From XYA12-FULL-58-9 sp001798605 (lineage in GTDB: Bacteria; Myxococcota; XYA12-FULL-58-9), in NCBI GenBank assembly GCA_036736205.1, contig DAINMX010000081.1, forward strand, positions 1 to 24,263: a DNA stretch of 24,263 nt, written 5' to 3'. The position numbers were made by a program, and so were the translations under genes. Numbering within the stretch: the stretch's first letter is position 1; each line of letters starts with the position of its first letter. The notes below the pieces were generated by a model. The model made no database searches. It was not told the origin of the DNA and was given only the letters and a program-made list of their open reading frames with translations. This document shows positions 9,229 to 17,173 of the stretch, piece by piece.

Positions 9229-9253
9229 ACCTGCACAGACTTTGGGCGCAGGT
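9229..9253. promoter_or_regulatory. Inverted repeat ACCTGC / GCAGGT in the tyrS leader
   Basis: ACCTGC at 9229-9234 and GCAGGT at 9248-9253 are 13 bases apart. AAGGAG follows nine bases later. A TTGACC at 9226 overlaps the left arm, but no good -10 sits at proper distance. The same half-sites recur before the next gene at 10570. Function is uncertain. Confidence 0.3.
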
Positions 9254-9276
9254 ACAGTGACCAAGGAGATCCGTGG

Positions 9277-10554
9277 ATGGAAAACGCCTTCGAAGTATTG
9301 AGGGAACGTGGCTTCGTACAACAGGTGACTGACGAAGATGCGGTGCGAGAGATGTTCGGCACGGGGCCAGTAACGGCCTACATCGGTTTTGACGCCACAG
9401 CGTCGAGCTTGCATGTTGGCAATCTGTTCGTGCTCATGACGCTCGTCCACCTCGAGCACTTGGGACACAAGCCTATTGTCGTTCTCGGCGGCGGCACGAC
9501 CATGGTCGGTGATCCTTCAGGCAAGACAGAGATGCGCAAGATGCTGGAGCGAGGTGACATCGATGTCAACATCAACAGCTTTCGCACCCAAGTGGGGCGT
9601 TTCCTCGACATCGAGGGCGGCAAAACACAGGTGGTTGATAATGCCGAATGGCTCCTCGACCTCAAGTATGTCGAGTTTCTCCGCGACATTGGCCGCCACT
9701 TCTCCGTCAACCGCATGCTTGCCGCCGAGGCTTACAAACAACGGCTCGAACGCGGTCTATCGTTCATCGAGTTCAACTATCAACTGCTCCAGGCCTATGA
9801 CTTCCTGCAGTTGTGCCAACGATACAAATGCACTCTGCAGATGGGCGGCGACGACCAGTGGGGAAATATCGTTGCCGGGATCGATCTTTGTCGACGAGTG
9901 GCACAGACCCAGGTCCATGGGTTGACCTTTCCGCTCTTGCTCAACGCTGCCGGTCAGAAGATGGGCAAGACGGTGTCAGGGGCGGTTTGGCTAGACGCCA
10001 AGCGGTTCGGTCCCTACGATTATTACCAGTACTGGGTTAACATGCATGATGATGACGTCGAGCGAATGCTCGGCTATTTCACATTTCTGCCGATGGAAGA
10101 AGTGCGTACTGTGTCGACACTGCAGGGGGCGGACCTCAACGCTGCAAAATCAGTGCTTGCCTACGAGGCGACGGTGTTCGTTCATGGTGAGGCAGCCGCC
10201 AACGAGGCGCACAGTGCGGCACAGGCGGCTTTTGGTAGCCGCGCTTTGCCAGAGCAGGTATTGCCGTCGAGCAAGATCCCGCGGGGCGGCAGCGCCGATG
10301 CGGCACAGATTCCCACAACCAATCTCTCGCTCGCCGCACTCGATGAAGGTGTGCTGCTCACTGAGTTGCTGACGAACACGGCGCTCGCGAGCTCGAAGAA
10401 TGAGGCGCGGCGGCTGATCCGTCAAAATGCGATCAAGCTCAATGACAGAAAACCGGAAGATGAGAAATATCGGGTAACCATTGCCGATTTCGTCGATGGC
10501 CGGTTGACTCTGCGGGCAGGCAAGAAGAAGGTGCACAGAGTGGTTCTCGAGTGA
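9277..10554 (+). CDS. tyrS: Tyrosyl-tRNA synthetase
   Basis: The 425-residue cytosolic enzyme attaches tyrosine to tRNA-Tyr in an ATP-dependent reaction. It is a class I synthetase of normal length. The HIGH-type motif reads HVGN (46-49), after the family's YIGFDATASSLHVGN context; the KMSKS-type motif reads KMGKT (228-232). FIEFNYQLLQAYDF and QMGGDDQWGNI are typical tyrosine-site segments. The C-terminus (from LASSKNEARRLIRQNAIKLND) is an S4 RNA-binding domain. I chose the ATG at 9277 because AAGGAG lies eight bases upstream and MENAFEVLRERGF is the usual start; an in-frame extension to 9043 overlaps the opposing gene. It begins a rightward cluster with the AgmX-like and M16 genes. Confidence 0.95.
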   Translation: MENAFEVLRERGFVQQVTDEDAVREMFGTGPVTAYIGFDATASSLHVGNLFVLMTLVHLEHLGHKPIVVLGGGTTMVGDPSGKTEMRKMLERGDIDVNINSFRTQVGRFLDIEGGKTQVVDNAEWLLDLKYVEFLRDIGRHFSVNRMLAAEAYKQRLERGLSFIEFNYQLLQAYDFLQLCQRYKCTLQMGGDDQWGNIVAGIDLCRRVAQTQVHGLTFPLLLNAAGQKMGKTVSGAVWLDAKRFGPYDYYQYWVNMHDDDVERMLGYFTFLPMEEVRTVSTLQGADLNAAKSVLAYEATVFVHGEAAANEAHSAAQAAFGSRALPEQVLPSSKIPRGGSADAAQIPTTNLSLAALDEGVLLTELLTNTALASSKNEARRLIRQNAIKLNDRKPEDEKYRVTIADFVDGRLTLRAGKKKVHRVVLE

Positions 10555-10569
10555 TTCCCAACACCTGTC

Positions 10570-10579
10570 ACCTGCAGGT
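10570..10579. promoter_or_regulatory. 10-base palindrome ACCTGCAGGT before the AgmX-like gene
   Basis: The perfect palindrome lies in the 45-base spacer after tyrS and ends ten bases before AAGGAG. It shares half-sites and placement with the inverted repeat before tyrS (9229-9253). It is also a common restriction-type palindrome, so chance is possible. Confidence 0.25.
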
Positions 10580-10599
10580 ATACCTTGGTAAGGAGCCCA

Positions 10600-11415
10600 A
10601 TGGGAGCACGTACTCTCGCCACCTTTGCTGTTGTTGCTGCGTTGTCGACATCGGCCCGCGCCCAGCGCCGTGACGGTGGCACGACCAAGTCGGTGTTTGA
10701 TGTCACAATCCCCGTGAGTGCGAAATTTGGTGACGTGGATGTGCCTGCCCGCCATTATCGGGTGTCGCTCGGCCCAAACGGTATTGCGCTCGCCGACCCG
10801 GCGACGATGTTATTGATTGCGACGATCCCGGCGGAAAAACACGAGCTGAATGAGCCGGTCAAGGAGCCCAAGGTTGAGGTCAAAAAGACGAGCAAGACAG
10901 TCGAGATATGTCTGACGCATGGAACAACAATGGCCCGCGCCGTTGGCAGGATAACTGCCGTGCTCAACCGTCCCGAGGCGGGAGGGCGTGTGGAGTTGGT
11001 AGGCAAGCAGGAGACCACCCTTGATAAAAGTGATCCCGAGCAGCTAAGTGACGTGCAAAACATCAATAATCTCGTCAAACGCTATTTCGGCAGCATCAAG
11101 CACTGCGCAGACAAAGCGCATCGCAATCGTTGGATCACGGATGACCCGAGGTTCGTCAAATGTATGTGCCCCATCATCGCCAAATGGCGGATGCCACATG
11201 TGAAGTCGGAGTTGCAAACCCATCACTCGTTGTCCAAAGGCCGAACAGGCTTTTCCATTACCACCACCACCGATGGGCGCGTCAAAGATTGTCGGGTTTG
11301 GATTGGCCCCAATCCTCCAGCTCCCAAGGAGTCCACCCAGGATGGTGGACCGTCAGAAAATGCGGAGCCCGCCAAGGAGGTATCTGCACCTACCTCGAGT
11401 GAGGGGGCCCCATGA
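10600..11415 (+). CDS. Exported Cys-containing protein, AgmX/TonB-C-like C-terminus
   Basis: The 271-residue protein has a signal peptide (MGARTLATFAVVAALSTSARA) and should be periplasmic. Residues ~27-115 form an unrecognised beta-rich domain (SVFDVTIPVSAKFGDVDVPARHYRVSL), somewhat like DUF-type exported stress proteins. From about residue 150, LVKRYFGSIKHCADKAHRN and GFSITTTTDGRVKDCRVW follow the pattern of AgmX/PglI C-terminal domains, where an R..C helix precedes a TonB-C-like sheet. CMC in between adds two cysteines. The tail is Pro/Glu/Ser-rich. The ATG at 10600 has AGGAG four bases upstream and begins the signal peptide cleanly; a TTG at 10585 is less likely. Its stop overlaps the M16 start (ATGA), implying coupled translation. 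The domain call is moderate and the function unknown. Confidence 0.75.
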   Translation: MGARTLATFAVVAALSTSARAQRRDGGTTKSVFDVTIPVSAKFGDVDVPARHYRVSLGPNGIALADPATMLLIATIPAEKHELNEPVKEPKVEVKKTSKTVEICLTHGTTMARAVGRITAVLNRPEAGGRVELVGKQETTLDKSDPEQLSDVQNINNLVKRYFGSIKHCADKAHRNRWITDDPRFVKCMCPIIAKWRMPHVKSELQTHHSLSKGRTGFSITTTTDGRVKDCRVWIGPNPPAPKESTQDGGPSENAEPAKEVSAPTSSEGAP

Positions 11416-12749
11416 GGTCAAACAGGCAGAGGCGAGGTATTGCCACTGCAAATGGTACAACCCCACAGCCCACGGTCATTCGACATCTCATGGACAACGG
11501 GTTGGCATTGGTCTTGTGTCCGCGCCGTCATCTCTCCCAAGCCTATGTTGCATTCTACGGCGGCGTGGGCTCACGCAATGAGAGCCTGGTGAACAACGGC
11601 ATGACGCACGTGCTCGAGCACATGTTGTTTCGTGGCACGTCCCAGTTTCCCGACGCAACCGCTCTCAATGCAGCGGCTGAGGATTTCGGAGGATTTCTCG
11701 AAGGGGCCACCTACCGGGATCATATTCTCTTCGCCACCGGTTGCCACAAGAGTGCGGTCGGTGATGCCATCGGAATCTTGGGGGATTTGGTGCAAACCCC
11801 GCGTTATCGGGCATTTGAGATCGAACGGAACATCCTGCGGGAGGAATTGTTAGAGACCCGCGATGCCAGTGGTCGCATGGTAGACCTCGACAACATTGCC
11901 CATAGCGCCATCTTCGGAGGTCACGGTCTCGGCTTGCCCATCGAAGGAACACTGGACAATCTAGAGGCGCTGACCATTCGTGATCTCGAAGAGCATCGAC
12001 GCACGTTTATTGTCGGTGCCAACAGTGTTCTGAGTGTCGCTGGCCCCATCGACACCGATCGCGTCATCAAGCAGGTCGCAGCCGCCTTTGGTGGTTTGCC
12101 GCAGGGCCAATCTCCACTGCTTGAGCAGCCGCCAGCACCGAAGCCCGAGCCGTTGATGCGTTATGTACGCGACGCCTCGAGTCAGGTGGACCTACGGCTG
12201 AGCTTTCGCGCGGTGCCAGTTCACGATCCCGAGTACCCCGCCTTGGTGATGCTCGCGCGGCTACTGGCTGATGGTCTCGCGTCGCGCATGCATGCAGAGC
12301 TCGTTGATCGTCGCGGCCTTGCATACGCGTTGCACGCCGGTCTGAGCACATACGGGGACTGCGGTTTGTTCGAATTCGAAGTCTCCGTTGCTCCGAATCG
12401 TGCAGCAGAAGCGGTGAAGAGCATTCTCCAGTTTGCCCGCGCGGCCGGCAGATTCCGTTTCTCGGATGATGAGTTGCTGCGAACTTGCAGGCGCTACCGT
12501 TACGGTATCGAGTTCATGCACGATTCCCCTGCAGACTTGGCCAGCTGGTATGGTCGTGCCACTCTGTTCGGAGTAGAGCGCGAAATGGCGGCTCTTGGCG
12601 GCCAAATCAAGAGACTTGAAGATGCGAGCATCCGTCGCGCTGCCCGCAATGTGTTTCGCGGCGAGGGTCTGGTTGTTACGGCCGCTGGCGAGCTCGCCCG
12701 CGGCGAATGGCTTCGCATAAAGGATACCGTTCACGAATGGGTGGGTTGA
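11412..12749 (+). CDS. M16 family zinc metallopeptidase (pitrilysin/MPP type)
   Basis: The 445-residue protein has the inverted zinc motif HVLEH at residues 66-70 (MTHVLEHMLFRGT) and the distal glutamate region NILREELLE (E144/E145) at the usual ~76-residue spacing, so it should be active. GSRNESLVNNGMTHVLEHM and the later VSVAPNRAAEAVKSIL are typical of M16B peptidases. Two homologous halves of about 220 residues are present: the first with the zinc site, the second beginning near YVRDASSQVDLRLSFRAVPV. No signal peptide is evident (the N-terminus is basic and polar), so a cytosolic site is suggested. Related enzymes degrade peptides or process proteins. It overlaps the preceding exported-protein gene by four bases and is the last gene of the rightward cluster. 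Confidence 0.9.
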   Translation: MRSNRQRRGIATANGTTPQPTVIRHLMDNGLALVLCPRRHLSQAYVAFYGGVGSRNESLVNNGMTHVLEHMLFRGTSQFPDATALNAAAEDFGGFLEGATYRDHILFATGCHKSAVGDAIGILGDLVQTPRYRAFEIERNILREELLETRDASGRMVDLDNIAHSAIFGGHGLGLPIEGTLDNLEALTIRDLEEHRRTFIVGANSVLSVAGPIDTDRVIKQVAAAFGGLPQGQSPLLEQPPAPKPEPLMRYVRDASSQVDLRLSFRAVPVHDPEYPALVMLARLLADGLASRMHAELVDRRGLAYALHAGLSTYGDCGLFEFEVSVAPNRAAEAVKSILQFARAAGRFRFSDDELLRTCRRYRYGIEFMHDSPADLASWYGRATLFGVEREMAALGGQIKRLEDASIRRAARNVFRGEGLVVTAAGELARGEWLRIKDTVHEWVG

Positions 12750-12787
12750 GTCGCTGACTGGCACCCTTAGAACACGGCGACAGGCGT

Positions 12788-14418
12788 CTAACCCCGAAGG
12801 GGGATGCGCAAACGTTGGCCCGGCCAAACACGATGGGGGTTTCTGATGTTGTTGACCCGCATGATGGCGGCGAGGCTCGCGTGGTAACGGGTGGCGATCT
12901 GCGAGAGGGTCTCACCGGGGCGGACGCGGTGGATGACGTAATCGGTGCGGGGGGCAACCCATACTGGGAGAGCTGCAATGGCTGCTACGATCGTTGCTTT
13001 GGCGTCGTCGTGCTCACCTTCGATCTTGGGCAGCGTGAGGATGAAGTTTTCGTCTGGAGTGGCTTGATGTCGCAGGGCCGGATTTAGTTTGGCTGTGGTT
13101 CCCGCGGGCAAGGACAGTGCTGCATCGATGGCAGCGAGCTTGACTGGTCGGTTGATCTCTACTGTCATGACCTCGATGACGGGTGCATCGGGCTCGGGAA
13201 GCTCCATGCCGAATAGGGCTGGATCTTCGATGATTTGTACTGCGGCGATCAAGCGCGGGACGTAGCGGCGTGTTTCTTTGGGTAGCAGTGCGTAAAGATC
13301 CCAGAAATCCATGAAGCCCGAGCCCGCGTGTTGCAGTCTGGAGATTTTGCCTTCACCACAGTTGTAGGCCGCCAGGGCTTTCGGCCAGTCACCAAACATC
13401 CGATGCAAATCATTGAGATACGCGATGGCTGCGTTGGTCGATTTCTCTGGGTCGAGTCGTTCATCAACAAACCTATCTCGTCGCAGGCCATAGCGCAGGC
13501 CGGTTGATGAGATGAATTGCCACATACCCAGGGCGCTGGCACCCGAGAGCGCGTTCACTTGAAACCAGCTCTCCACCAACGGCAACCAACTGAGTTGGCT
13601 GGGCAGTCCTGCCTCCTCCAATTTCTTGAGGATCAACGGGCGATAACGACCAGAGCGACGATAGGCAGCGATGAAGTCCTCACGCTGGGAGCCGGTCATG
13701 CTGCGGATCTCCCGTTGCACCTCTGCATTGTCAGTGGTCGCGAATCCAAGATCAGAAGAGGCGGTGGCGACTTCGTGGGTTGGGTTGTAAGCACGACTGA
13801 TGAGTCTTGAGATGAGTAAGCGGATGTCCTGAGATATCTGTTCGTGGTCGTCGGACACACCACCATCAGTCCTGCGCGCGGGTGGAGGAAAAGCCAATAA
13901 CGCGGCATAGGCGGCGTCAATTTCTATGAGGGCACCTGCCGCGTCGCCAGCGTCGATGAGCTCCTGGGCATGTTGACAGTGCTCCAGGGCTTCCCGCTCG
14001 ATGGCTGCGCCGGCTGATTGTTCACCGGACTCAGCCGGCTCCGTGGACTCAGCCATCGCCGTGGACTCAGAATCTTCCGTGGACTCAGCCATCGCCGTGG
14101 ACTCAGCCATCGCCGTGGACTCAGCCATCGCCGTGGACTCAGCCATCGCNNNNNNNNNNNNNNNNNNNNNNNNNNNNNNNNNNNNNNNNNNNNNNNNNNN
14201 NNNNNNNNNNNNNNNNNNNNNNNNNNNNNNNNNNNNNNNNNNNNNNNNNCCGTGGACTCAGCCATCGCCGTGGACTCAGCCATCGCCGTGGACTCAGCCA
14301 TCGCCGTGGACTCAGACTGTTCAGCGGACCCCATCGTCGGCACCTCGTTGGCGGGTGGCGCGGTGTGGGCGCAATGGAGTACGATCGGCGACAAACAGAC
14401 AATCAAGAAAACGCGCAC
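12788..14418 (-). CDS. mltD: MltD-like membrane-bound lytic transglycosylase with LysM, interrupted by an assembly gap
   Basis: Collapsing the 155-base artefact at the gap gives 491 residues. The GTG at 14418 has GGGAG six bases upstream and starts a signal sequence (MRVFLIVCLSPIVLHC) that may be lipidated, though His at -1 is unusual. A low-complexity stretch of MAESTA hexapeptides follows, then a helical segment. The SLT domain has the catalytic glutamate in PLVESWF (codon 13571-13573), then GASALGMWQFISSTG and AYNCGEGKISR, all typical of MltD-type enzymes that cleave peptidoglycan glycan strands to 1,6-anhydro products. One C-terminal LysM (VRPGETLSQIATRYHASLAAIMRVNN...WPGQRLRIP) binds peptidoglycan. 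E. coli MltD has two LysM. It converges with the M16 gene across 38 bases. Confidence 0.88.
14041..14315 (-). repeat. 18-base tandem repeat encoding MAESTA, spanning a gap
   Basis: The unit on the minus strand is ATGGCTGAGTCCACGGCG, encoding MAESTA. After collapsing the duplicated contig ends there are at least four MAEST units plus degenerate SESTA and DSESTA copies. It forms a flexible Ser/Thr/Glu/Ala linker between the signal sequence and the SLT domain. Copy number cannot be fixed because the assembly breaks inside it. Confidence 0.85.
14150..14249. other. 100-N gap inside the MAESTA repeat, identical 55-base ends
   Basis: Bases 14095-14149 equal 14250-14304. Removing one copy and the Ns (155 bases) restores a continuous frame of 492 codons from 14418 to 12788. 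Because the unit repeats every 18 bases, the true array could be longer by whole units. Confidence 0.85.
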
Positions 14419-14434
14419 GTGAAGCTCCCGGACA

Positions 14435-16456
14435 TCAGAGAATGGCAACCGCTGATTCTGAGGCGTATCTCGAAGGGGATGATCGCGCAATAACGCCAAG
14501 CTGATTTCTAACGCGTCCCAGACCATCGATGTCATGCCAACGTTGGAGAAATTCGTCCTTGGTGAGAACACCACGTTGTCCATTTAGGCTCGGATCTTCA
14601 AGAACGACATAATCGTCGGTAACGCGAATGACCACCGAATAGTGGCCGTCCAGCCAATCATCACGATACGGTGTTCTGTTGCTCCCATCCTTCCATGCTT
14701 GAAATGCGACGATAACAGGAAACCGTTCCTCTTCCACGATCCTCTCGAGCTCCTTGAAGCTCATTTCGTCTTTGACTTCGGCAGAGACATCCAAGTCGTT
14801 GAGAACTTTGGCGATCGACTCAGGCAAGGTGCCGTGCTCCGAGGAGGTTCCGAGACGATCGGCGAACTCATCTTCGCGGTCGGCGCTCTTTCCAAAGTAC
14901 GCTGCAACAAGCTGCACGCATTTTGCGCCGCACCAGCTCGATGTAGCCTGCCGTCCATTTGGCAAAGACAGGGCGTTGTCGAGGAGACTCTCACCCTTTG
15001 AACGAGAATCTGTCGGCATTGTGCTGATCGCGTCAGATGTGTCGGCGGTGAGTGCATTCGTTACGACCGCGTCGACTCGCGCACGGCCTTTTCGTAGATG
15101 CTCGGATTTTCCGCAAATATGCTCGATGCAAGCTCTTCTCAACTGTCTTGCTTCCGAACTGCCAGATCCACATAGTTTGGCGCTGATCTGGCCAAGCGTG
15201 TCCGAACTCAATTGTGAGAGACCTACCGTGACCTCAGTGCCTTCGTAGGCAAACCGCACCACCACGGTCTCGCCACTTCTGTCCACTTCGAGAACGCTCG
15301 TTTCCCCATCGGCGAAGAAATGACGGCTCCCGTTTTGGCGGAAGACGGTGTGTTTGAGGTCCAATGCCACTCCATCGAGAATACCTTCTCGACCCTCGAG
15401 CTCATCGAGAACTTGCCACACTATTTGCGCCGCGGAAGAATCTTGGTCGGCAACCTGAGGCAAAAACTTCTCAATTTGTTTGTCTGTCTCTTCGAGGGAG
15501 CAAAATTGGTGAGAGGGAAAATGCGCGCGCCGCAGCACAACTGCCAAGATGATTGCGGCCGCCACATGGGGAGGAAGTTGTCCAAGCGCTGTGCCGGACG
15601 GCATCAAGTCCAAGGAGAGGATGCGGCGAACCATGCGCTCGACGATCACCTCTTCTTGCGAATCCAAGGGCCGTTGGTGCAAGACGTCGATCTGTTTGGC
15701 CAAAAAATCGCAAAGGCGTTCGTTCTTGGGCTGGCCATGGTCCGGCACGAGCACACCGTGGCTCGTGTAGGTCAGAACCTTCTCGACGTACTTTCGTGCA
15801 ACAGCAGCGTTACACTCGCATCGCTTGTCGATGGGCGCTTTGCCTGCCGATTCTGTGGTGAATATCCGCNNNNNNNNNNNNNNNNNNNNNNNNNNNNNNN
15901 NNNNNNNNNNNNNNNNNNNNNNNNNNNNNNNNNNNNNNNNNNNNNNNNNNNNNNNNNNNNNNNNNNNNNCATCCTCGAGAAAGCGCAACAGCCCCCAAGG
16001 ACCTGCGGGTTCTTCACCGTGAAAACCGGCGGCAATGATTATGTGCGGGCCACCATTCTCTTTTTTGGGAACCACCAACTCGATGGGGATCCCTGCCACC
16101 TGACCCAGCGTCCTAATTTGATAACCACGTGAGTCGACCAGTTGCCGTAGCCGTGTTTGAAATGCCCTGATGTCGTTGCTTTGACAACTTTCGCGGGTGA
16201 GCCACACGGGCTCGCCGGGTTTGAGGAGGGGATTTGCCTCAAGTCCTATTCGATCTGCTGTATCTGAACAGGATGGGGCGGTCTTCTGTTTCGAGTCGGC
16301 TTCCAACACATCGATGTTGAGGCACTGGCCTTCAATCGTCTTCTCCAAAGTCAGTGTCGTTTGTTCTTTCGCCAAAGGATCGACATGATCGGGAGACGCG
16401 ACATGCTGTGTCGACAAGAACTGTTGGCCTGCCTGCTCGGTCGATTTGACGCTCAT
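14435..16456 (-). CDS. M14-like zinc peptidase start and C39-like cysteine peptidase end, separated by an unresolved gap
   Basis: The N-terminal part (162 codons before the gap) has GIPIELVVP and IIIAAGFHGEEPAGPWGLLRFLE. H146 and E149 match the HxxE zinc motif of the M14 / aspartoacylase superfamily, which removes C-terminal or acyl-linked residues. After the gap come ~477 residues: an unrecognised helical region, then a C39-like papain-fold peptidase with Cys in SSWCGAKCVQL (codon 14930-14932), His in DGHYSVVIRV (14642-14644) and Asp in VLEDPSL (14594-14596). The remaining M14 zinc histidine is not seen and may lie in the gap. The ATG at 16456 has GGGAAG upstream; an ATG at 16555 lies inside a repeat. 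No signal peptide is visible. The two parts share a frame only under the nominal 100-N spacing, so they could be two genes. Confidence 0.6.
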   Translation of the reverse strand: MSVKSTEQAGQQFLSTQHVASPDHVDPLAKEQTTLTLEKTIEGQCLNIDVLEADSKQKTAPSCSDTADRIGLEANPLLKPGEPVWLTRESCQSNDIRAFQTRLRQLVDSRGYQIRTLGQVAGIPIELVVPKKENGGPHIIIAAGFHGEEPAGPWGLLRFLEDXXXXXXXXXXXXXXXXXXXXXXXXXXXXXXXXXXRIFTTESAGKAPIDKRCECNAAVARKYVEKVLTYTSHGVLVPDHGQPKNERLCDFLAKQIDVLHQRPLDSQEEVIVERMVRRILSLDLMPSGTALGQLPPHVAAAIILAVVLRRAHFPSHQFCSLEETDKQIEKFLPQVADQDSSAAQIVWQVLDELEGREGILDGVALDLKHTVFRQNGSRHFFADGETSVLEVDRSGETVVVRFAYEGTEVTVGLSQLSSDTLGQISAKLCGSGSSEARQLRRACIEHICGKSEHLRKGRARVDAVVTNALTADTSDAISTMPTDSRSKGESLLDNALSLPNGRQATSSWCGAKCVQLVAAYFGKSADREDEFADRLGTSSEHGTLPESIAKVLNDLDVSAEVKDEMSFKELERIVEEERFPVIVAFQAWKDGSNRTPYRDDWLDGHYSVVIRVTDDYVVLEDPSLNGQRGVLTKDEFLQRWHDIDGLGRVRNQLGVIARSSPSRYASESAVAIL
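15870..15969. other. 100-N gap without flanking overlap
   Basis: The 55 bases on each side are unrelated, unlike the other two gaps. The nominal length of 100 is the same as theirs and is therefore probably a placeholder. The missing sequence may be much longer and may hold the rest of the M14 domain or a gene boundary. Confidence 0.8.
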
Positions 16457-16524
16457 GAGCCGTCTTCCCAAAGAAAAGCGTTCTTCGCATACTACCACGT
16501 TATCGACAAAATTTTGCCATAGTT

Positions 16525-16580
16525 TCAGGGGGTCAGGGGGTCCATGCGCCGTCATGCGACTTCATGCTACTTCATGCGCC
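16525..16580. repeat. Two 8-base plus four 10-base tandem repeats upstream of the M14/C39 gene
   Basis: TCAGGGGG occurs twice (16525-16532, 16533-16540). It is followed directly by four 10-base units with core TCATGC or CCATGC: TCCATGCGCC, GTCATGCGAC, TTCATGCTAC and TTCATGCGCC (16541-16580). A 10-base period places the cores on one face of the helix. The array lies 69-124 bases upstream of the likely start at 16456. Confidence 0.6.
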
Positions 16581-16780
16581 TTCCGGAATTTTAAGTCTGA
16601 GGCTGTCCCGCTAGGAATAGGCAGGTCGGTTGGGCGCACCGCCATCATGTTGTCGCGGTAGAGGTTACAATGCCCTGCTCGACATCTTCGAGCGGCACAG
16701 GTAGTTGGCCTGGCTCCCGTTGACGAATCGCTCGCATGCTCCCACAGGTTGGTGGGTTGAACTCATGGTCGTCATGATTT
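16581..16780. other. Spacer with no supported gene
   Basis: Together with 16457-16580 this makes a 324-base stretch between the M14/C39 gene and vapC. I see only the repeat array and very short frames. One is a 28-residue minus-strand frame (MMAVRPTDLPIPSG...) running from ATG at about 16646 into the array. Another is a longer minus frame overlapping the end of vapC. Neither has a ribosome site or family signature that supports it. Confidence 0.4.
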
Positions 16781-17173
16781 TCAGCCGAGTGCTGCCGGAA
16801 CGTCGGTTTGACTGAAATCGTCCCCTTTAAACAGAAGTGGCTCGCCAGCTCGCATGGCCAGCGCATAGGAACAGCAGTCACCCAGATTTAGCGCAGCAGG
16901 GTGTCGACCCTTGCCAAATTGCGCATAGGCCCTGCGGGCAATGGACACCTGCTCTGCGTCCATGCCCACCTGTTCAACGCGAGCTTGGTGCAGTAACAGG
17001 TCAAGGTCGCGGGCACCCGAAGGGCCTTTTCTTGCGGTGATGACGACCGCGCACTCGAGCTCGGTGAAAGCGGCGACCCATCGTTTGCCAGCATTAGCGA
17101 TTGCGTTGATGAAAACATCGGCTTCTGGCTCACCCAGAAGGATGGCAAGAATGGCAGAGGTATCAATGACCAT
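16781..17173 (-). CDS. vapC: VapC-type PIN-domain ribonuclease toxin
   Basis: The 130-residue protein has the PIN-domain acidic cluster expected to bind Mg2+/Mn2+: D4 (MVIDTSAILAIL), E40 (TELECAVV), D99 (NLGDCCSYALA) and D118/D119 (LLFKGDDF). The sequence resembles the VapC30-like branch. VapC toxins cut specific RNAs, often tRNA or 23S rRNA, and are held inactive by the partner antitoxin. The ATG follows the vapB stop codon with no bases between, so translation is almost certainly coupled. All catalytic residues are present and the length is normal, so it should be active. The RNA target cannot be read from sequence. Confidence 0.92.
   Translation of the reverse strand: MVIDTSAILAILLGEPEADVFINAIANAGKRWVAAFTELECAVVITARKGPSGARDLDLLLHQARVEQVGMDAEQVSIARRAYAQFGKGRHPAALNLGDCCSYALAMRAGEPLLFKGDDFSQTDVPAALG

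Noticed and set aside
9178..9276. A T-box or other riboswitch in the tyrS leader
   Set aside because: The leader is under 100 bases, with no T-box sequence or terminator hairpin; only a short inverted repeat is visible.
14041..14315. CRISPR-like regular repeats
   Set aside because: The 18-base units are directly adjacent with no spacers and encode an in-frame hexapeptide; this is a coding minisatellite.
15320..16132. A plus-strand frame opposite the M14/C39 gene
   Set aside because: It crosses the N gap and has no recognised motif, while the opposite strand carries catalytic residues of two peptidase families.
16645..16881. A 78-codon minus-strand gene overlapping the end of vapC
   Set aside because: It overlaps vapC by about 100 bases in another frame, has no good ribosome site and no recognisable domain, though REPGQLPVPLEDVEQG looks somewhat protein-like.
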